Positions 5,466 through 8,861 of a stretch of DNA of 8,861 nt are shown in pieces; position 1 is the first letter of the stretch; each line of letters opens with the position of its first letter. Source of the DNA: Pseudomonadota bacterium (GTDB lineage: Bacteria; Myxococcota; Myxococcia; Myxococcales; Myxococcaceae). The stretch covers positions 1 to 8,861 of the forward strand of contig JAFADT010000689.1 of assembly GCA_023424585.1 (NCBI GenBank). Direction: 5' to 3'. The notes beneath the pieces were generated by a model. It ran no database searches and was not told the origin of the DNA. It worked only from the letters and a program-made list of their open reading frames with translations. The position numbers and the translations under genes were made by a program.

Positions 5466-5951
5466 ATGGTCGAAGAGCTGGTGCGAAGGCTGGGTCTCAA
5501 GCCCCATCCGGAGGGTGGCTACTACCGGGAGACCTACCGGGCGGCGTTCCAGGTGCAGACGCTGCGGGGGCGGAGGTCGGCGGGGACGGCCATCTACTAC
5601 CTGTTGCAGCGGGGCGAGTTCTCCGCGTGGCACCGGGTGGTGGGGGCGGACGAGCTGTGGCTGTTCCACGACGGGGACCCGCTGGCGTTGCACCTGGTGC
5701 ACGAGGACGGCCGGCTGGAGACGGCGCTGCTGGGCCGGGACGTGACGCAGGGGCAGCAGCCGCAGGTGCTGGTGCCGGCGGGGGTGCTCCAGGCGGCGGA
5801 GCCGCTGGGCACGTACACGCTGGTGGGCTGCACGGTGTCGCCTGGCTTCGAGTTCGCGGACTTCGAGCTGCCGGAGGCGGAGGCGCTGGTGGCCCGCCAC
5901 CCGGCGCACGAGGCGTTGCTCAGGAGGTTCGCGAAGCCCGGCCCGCGCTGA
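5466..5951 (+). CDS. DUF985 / cupin_5 family protein
   Basis: A 161-residue single-domain cupin of the DUF985 (cupin_5) family, whose known structures include yeast YML079w. Family motifs appear in order: LGLKPHPEGGYYRETYR (9-25), TAIYYLL (41-47), GEFSAWHRV (50-58), ADELWLFHDGDPL (61-73), QVLVPAGVLQAA (100-111) and LVGCTVSPGFEFADFEL (119-135). The WHR and DE residues face the small-molecule pocket of the beta-barrel in known structures. No enzymatic activity is established for the family, and sugar-nucleotide epimerase-like roles have only been suggested from the fold. Length is normal and nothing is broken. It lies 28 bases behind the XRE gene on the same strand and converges with the glycosyltransferase gene, only 4 bases between the two stop codons. 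It has no Shine-Dalgarno of its own. Confidence 0.92.
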   Translation: MVEELVRRLGLKPHPEGGYYRETYRAAFQVQTLRGRRSAGTAIYYLLQRGEFSAWHRVVGADELWLFHDGDPLALHLVHEDGRLETALLGRDVTQGQQPQVLVPAGVLQAAEPLGTYTLVGCTVSPGFEFADFELPEAEALVARHPAHEALLRRFAKPGPR

Positions 5952-5964
5952 CGGCTCACCCGTC
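5950..5964. terminator. Small hairpin over both convergent stop codons
   Basis: GACGG (5950-5954) and CCGTC (5960-5964) form a perfect 5-bp stem around CTCAC. The stem covers part of the cupin stop codon, the loop holds the glycosyltransferase stop codon, and the genes converge here. It is symmetric for the two strands and could end both transcripts, but it is short and has no U-tract. Confidence 0.25.
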
Positions 5965-6774
5965 CTGGGGGCCGCGGGTGCGCTTCCACAGCTCGCGCAG
6001 CAGGATCACCCCGAACTGCGAGTCGTTGAGGATGTACCGGCGCCACAGGCGCTTGGGCTCGTGGGTGAGGCGGTAGAGCCACTCGAAGCCGGCCCTGGCG
6101 ATCCACTGGGGCGCGCGCTTGGCGGTGCCGGCGATGAAGTCGAACCCCGCGCCGATGCCGATGGCCACCGTGGGCCCCAGCTTCTGGGCCACCTGGGAGA
6201 TCCACACCTCCTGCTTGGGGCTGCCCAGCGCGACGAAGAGCAGGTGCGGGTCCTTCTCCCGGATGCGCGCGACGATGGGGTCGTTCTGCGCGTCGCCCGC
6301 GTCCAGGCTCACCATGGGCGAGTCCCAGCCCACGACCTCGATGCCCGGGTACTCCGCCTGGAGCTGCCTGCCCACCTTCTCCGCGACACCGGGGCCCGCG
6401 CCCAGGAGGAAGATGCGCCACCCGCGCTCGGCGCCCCGCTTCACCAGCGGGAGGATGAGGTCGGAGCCGGCGATGCGCTCCGGCAGCGGCACGTCCAGCA
6501 TGCGCGACGCCCAGACGATGGGCATCCCGTCCACCACCGCGAGGGTGGCCCTGGCGTACGCGTCGCGGAAGCGCGTGTTCGTCTCCGCCAGCACGACGTG
6601 GTCCACGTTGGCGGTGAAGACGTAGCCGCCCTGGTGCGCGTCCACCAGCTCGCCAATGGCCGTGACGGCCTCCGGGAAGGTGAACGGGTCGATGCGGAGC
6701 TGGCCGATGTTCAGGCGCGGGCGAGGGGAAGCGGCGGCGGGGGCGGGTGCGGTGGTCAAGGCGTCGGTCTTCAC
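5956..6774 (-). CDS. WecG/TagA/CpsF family glycosyltransferase (GT26)
   Basis: A 272-residue membrane-associated glycosyltransferase of the family that moves a sugar, typically N-acetylmannosamine or its uronic acid, from a UDP donor to a lipid-linked sugar at the inner face of the membrane. Motifs: FTANVDHVVLAE (53-64), VVDGMPIVWASR (80-91) with D82 as the likely catalytic base, GSDLILPL (103-110), FLLGAGPGVAEKV (122-134), LFVALGSPKQEVW (179-191), IGIGAGFDFIAGTAKRAP (205-222), and the C-terminal appendage WIARAGFEWLYRLTHEPKRLWRRY (starting at 224), which builds the membrane contact and active site in TagA. A low-complexity Ala/Pro segment (5-20) precedes the domain. The start is GTG at 6774, overlapping the GH44 stop as GTGA, so translation is coupled; no ATG fits. 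I recall M. xanthus EpsA as a similar enzyme beside a glycoside hydrolase, but I could not verify orthology. Confidence 0.92.
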   Translation of the reverse strand: MKTDALTTAPAPAAASPRPRLNIGQLRIDPFTFPEAVTAIGELVDAHQGGYVFTANVDHVVLAETNTRFRDAYARATLAVVDGMPIVWASRMLDVPLPERIAGSDLILPLVKRGAERGWRIFLLGAGPGVAEKVGRQLQAEYPGIEVVGWDSPMVSLDAGDAQNDPIVARIREKDPHLLFVALGSPKQEVWISQVAQKLGPTVAIGIGAGFDFIAGTAKRAPQWIARAGFEWLYRLTHEPKRLWRRYILNDSQFGVILLRELWKRTRGPQDG

Positions 6775-8861
6775 TTCACCGTGAGGTCCAGCACGGTGAT
6801 GGAGTAGGGGGGAAGGCGCTGCGAGAGGGACTGCTCGGCCTGCTTGCCGGTGGCCTGTTCGGTGAAGCCGCCCGGCGCGCCCGAGTACCCCAGGACGCGC
6901 ACGGTGTTGAGCGCGCCGCAGCCCTTGAGCTCCAACTGCGCCTGGGCGGCCTGCTCGGGGTCGAAGTTGAGCAGCACGGCGGTGAGCTTCTTGCCGGACG
7001 CGTCGCGGGACGCGAAGAGGCTGGTGCCCTCCGCCGCGGTGGTGGACAGGCCGTTGTCCTGGAAGCGGCCGCCCTTGCCGTCGAAGTCGCGGTACGCGCG
7101 GAACGCCCAGAACGTGGGGCTGTTCTCCGCCGGGTACTGCCAGAAGAACGCGGCCGTGAGCCCCTGCTGCCCGAAGCGCCCCAGGGCCTCCGCCTGCGCC
7201 AGGCCCCCGCTCATGTGCTTCATGGCGCCGAAGTTGTACTCGCCAATGGACAGGCCCCGGCCGGGGTAGTTCTCCGCGATCCACTGCTTCACGCGCGGGA
7301 TCAGCTGGATGGGCTCGCCAATCCAGGACTCGTCCTTGTACGTCGGATCCCACAGCGCGCGCGTGGAGCGGATCCGCCGCGCGTTGGTGTCCGGATCCGT
7401 GGCGCCCTCCAGGCCCAGCCCCACGTGGGTCTGCGGGTAGAAGTGCACGTCCACCACGTCCAGCAGGCGCACGCCGGTCTTCTTCTCGTGGTCGCGCAGC
7501 TCGCGCAGGTACCAGGGCAGCAGCGGCACGTCGCCGTGCGCGCGGCGGTCGGTGTACGGCGGGCGGCCCGGGGCGAAGTCCGCGGCGGACCAGAAGAAGT
7601 TCGTCCAGCCCCACTCCGCGGGCCCGGCGATGACCGCGTCCGGATCCGCGCGGCGCACGGCGGTGCCGTAGTCGATGGTGCGCTTGAGCAGCTCGTCGTA
7701 GCCGAGCGGCTCGGGGTGCACGTCCCGGTGCGTGGAGCTCCAGAGGGCGGGCTCGTTGTCCAGGATGTACATGTTCACGTCGCGCCTGGCGGCCTTGAGG
7801 GACTTCACCCACTCGGCGATGAACTCCGGCGGGGCCTGCACGCTGGTGGTGGTGGGCGCGCCGGGCACCAGGGGCGTGCCGTCGCGGCGCACGCCGTTAC
7901 CGCCCGCGGGCTCCGCGTCGTCCTGGGCCTGCTGCGGGCCGAACTCGGAGACGGGGAAGCCCACGGAGGTCGTGTCCTTGGCCACCCAGCCGATGAGCGG
8001 CAGCGTGAGCGCGGACTGCACGTGGTGCTGGCGGTTGGACTCCAGGAAGTCCTCCGCGCTGAAGCCCAGCGGCACGTTGCGGAAGTACCAGTCGTTGCCG
8101 GTGTTCCACGCGCGGCCCAGCTTCCAGTTGTAGCGGGACGTGGGGTTGCCGCCCCAGCGGCGGATGGTGGCGCCCAGCTTCCACTGGTGCGTGTCCGTGG
8201 TCTCCTTGTTGCCGTCCAGCGCGATGCCGTAGATGAGCGGGCTGATGGGCCTGGACGGCGCGGTGCAGTCGATGACCATCCTCGACTCGCGGCCGTCGCC
8301 CCGGCCCAGGCGCCCGCCGCCGGCCGCGCGCGCGGCGGCCACGTCCGGCGACAGCGGCACCAGGGCCACCTTGTCGAGGAGCACCCAGTCCCGGGCCACC
8401 GCCTTCGACGCGCGGAACACCAGGCGGTCGAAGGGCTCCCCGCGCGGGTTGAGGACCTCCATGGGCACCACGACCTCCGCCCACTCGCGGTCCTTCCTGA
8501 CGATGAACTCCGGGCTGATCCGCACGTGCGGGAACACGGCGGCGCCGGGCGCGTCCAGGCGCACGTCCAGGAACTCGCCGTAGGACTCCGGCGCGGTGAA
8601 GCGGAAGCTCAGCGCGCCATACGCGCCCGGGAGCCTGGGCCGGTAGAGGATCCACCCGCCGTAGTTGAACATCCGCAGGCGCGCGGGCGCGCCCCTGGGC
8701 AGCTCGCGGGGCGCCCAGCCGATGTCCTTCCAGCCCGCCTGGAGGCCCCCGTCGTAGATGGTCACGGCCTCCGTGGCGGCGGGCGGCGCGGCGGGCGGCG
8801 CGGCGGCGTCCTTCGCGGAGCCCTGCTGCGCCATGGCCACGCCGGCGCCGCCGCCCAGCAC
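6771..8861 (-). CDS. Secreted GH44-family glycoside hydrolase, 5' end outside window
   Basis: A retaining beta-1,4-glucanase/xyloglucanase-type enzyme of family GH44, exported across the inner membrane. Numbering is from the GTG at the window edge (8861). The first residues read as the end of a signal peptide, GAGVAMA, then QQ, a signal-peptidase site at 11/12; the true start is therefore beyond 8861. An Ala/Pro linker follows (15-31), then a beta-rich region (about 33-168) that may be a carbohydrate-binding jelly roll, then a Gly/Arg linker, then the GH44 barrel (about 195-600). E370 in LDNEPALWSSTHRDVHP is the expected acid/base and E541 in IGEYNFGA the nucleophile. Both are present, so it should be active. 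Residues 600-696 form the usual C-terminal beta domain. Its stop overlaps the start of the glycosyltransferase gene, which points to a role in shaping or clearing a self-made polysaccharide rather than feeding on plant glucan. Confidence 0.92.
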   Translation of the reverse strand: MLGGGAGVAMAQQGSAKDAAAPPAAPPAATEAVTIYDGGLQAGWKDIGWAPRELPRGAPARLRMFNYGGWILYRPRLPGAYGALSFRFTAPESYGEFLDVRLDAPGAAVFPHVRISPEFIVRKDREWAEVVVPMEVLNPRGEPFDRLVFRASKAVARDWVLLDKVALVPLSPDVAAARAAGGGRLGRGDGRESRMVIDCTAPSRPISPLIYGIALDGNKETTDTHQWKLGATIRRWGGNPTSRYNWKLGRAWNTGNDWYFRNVPLGFSAEDFLESNRQHHVQSALTLPLIGWVAKDTTSVGFPVSEFGPQQAQDDAEPAGGNGVRRDGTPLVPGAPTTTSVQAPPEFIAEWVKSLKAARRDVNMYILDNEPALWSSTHRDVHPEPLGYDELLKRTIDYGTAVRRADPDAVIAGPAEWGWTNFFWSAADFAPGRPPYTDRRAHGDVPLLPWYLRELRDHEKKTGVRLLDVVDVHFYPQTHVGLGLEGATDPDTNARRIRSTRALWDPTYKDESWIGEPIQLIPRVKQWIAENYPGRGLSIGEYNFGAMKHMSGGLAQAEALGRFGQQGLTAAFFWQYPAENSPTFWAFRAYRDFDGKGGRFQDNGLSTTAAEGTSLFASRDASGKKLTAVLLNFDPEQAAQAQLELKGCGALNTVRVLGYSGAPGGFTEQATGKQAEQSLSQRLPPYSITVLDLTVK
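8778..8801. repeat. 12-bp tandem repeat, two exact copies
   Basis: GGCGGGCGGCGC is repeated exactly at 8778-8789 and 8790-8801, followed by a partial third copy. It lies inside the GH44 gene and encodes the Ala/Pro linker just after the signal peptide (APPA twice). It is a likely site of slippage and linker-length change between strains. Confidence 0.75.

Noticed and set aside
6775..7812. Upstream extension of the glycosyltransferase frame into the GH44 gene
   Set aside because: It is an out-of-frame shadow of GH44; the family domain begins after the overlapping GTG at 6774.
1..8861. tRNA, rRNA, CRISPR array, insertion sequence or phage genes
   Set aside because: No cloverleaf, rRNA signature, regularly spaced repeat, transposase, integrase or terminal inverted repeat was seen on either strand.

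Overview
The window looks like chromosomal DNA from a myxobacterium of the Myxococcus/Corallococcus type. The reasons are very high G+C with strong G/C bias at third codon positions (which leaves long spurious open frames opposite real genes), ergothioneine genes, a stand-alone receiver protein, and a GH44 / WecG-TagA pair like those in myxobacterial exopolysaccharide clusters. The genus is inferred, not proven. There is no sign of phage, insertion sequence, CRISPR, tRNA or rRNA.

Layout. (1) Bases 1-2443, minus strand: a two-gene egtB-egtD operon for the first two dedicated steps of ergothioneine synthesis, ending in a GC-rich hairpin at 43-67. (2) 2665-3330, minus: a seven-helix TRIC/YadS-type membrane protein, divergent from (3) 3455-3844, plus: a single-domain response-regulator receiver. 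(4) 3880-4149, minus: a small protein with the look of a RelE/ParE fold and no antitoxin beside it. (5) 4150-4462: a non-coding stretch with a G-quadruplex motif. (6) 4463-4972, plus: an unrecognised four-helix membrane protein. (7) 5057-5437, plus: an XRE-type HTH regulator preceded by a long inverted repeat. (8) 5466-5951, plus: a DUF985/cupin_5 protein. (9) 5956-8861, minus: a WecG/TagA/CpsF glycosyltransferase whose GTG start overlaps the stop of an upstream secreted GH44 glycoside hydrolase. The GH44 gene runs off the right edge.

The genes fall into unrelated small units. EgtD trimethylates histidine and EgtB adds the sulfur donor. EgtA, EgtC and the C-S lyase EgtE are not here and must be elsewhere, absent or replaced. 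The GH44 enzyme and the glycosyltransferase are translationally coupled and probably form one end of a surface-polysaccharide cluster lying to the right. The XRE regulator may control itself, and perhaps the cupin gene 28 bases downstream, through the inverted repeat.

Most of the window is ordinary chromosome. I see no clearly new multi-gene system. The points most worth a second look are the inverted repeat before the XRE gene, the GT-GH44 coupling, the orphan RelE/ParE-like gene, and -10-like hexamers only 7-9 bases before several start codons.
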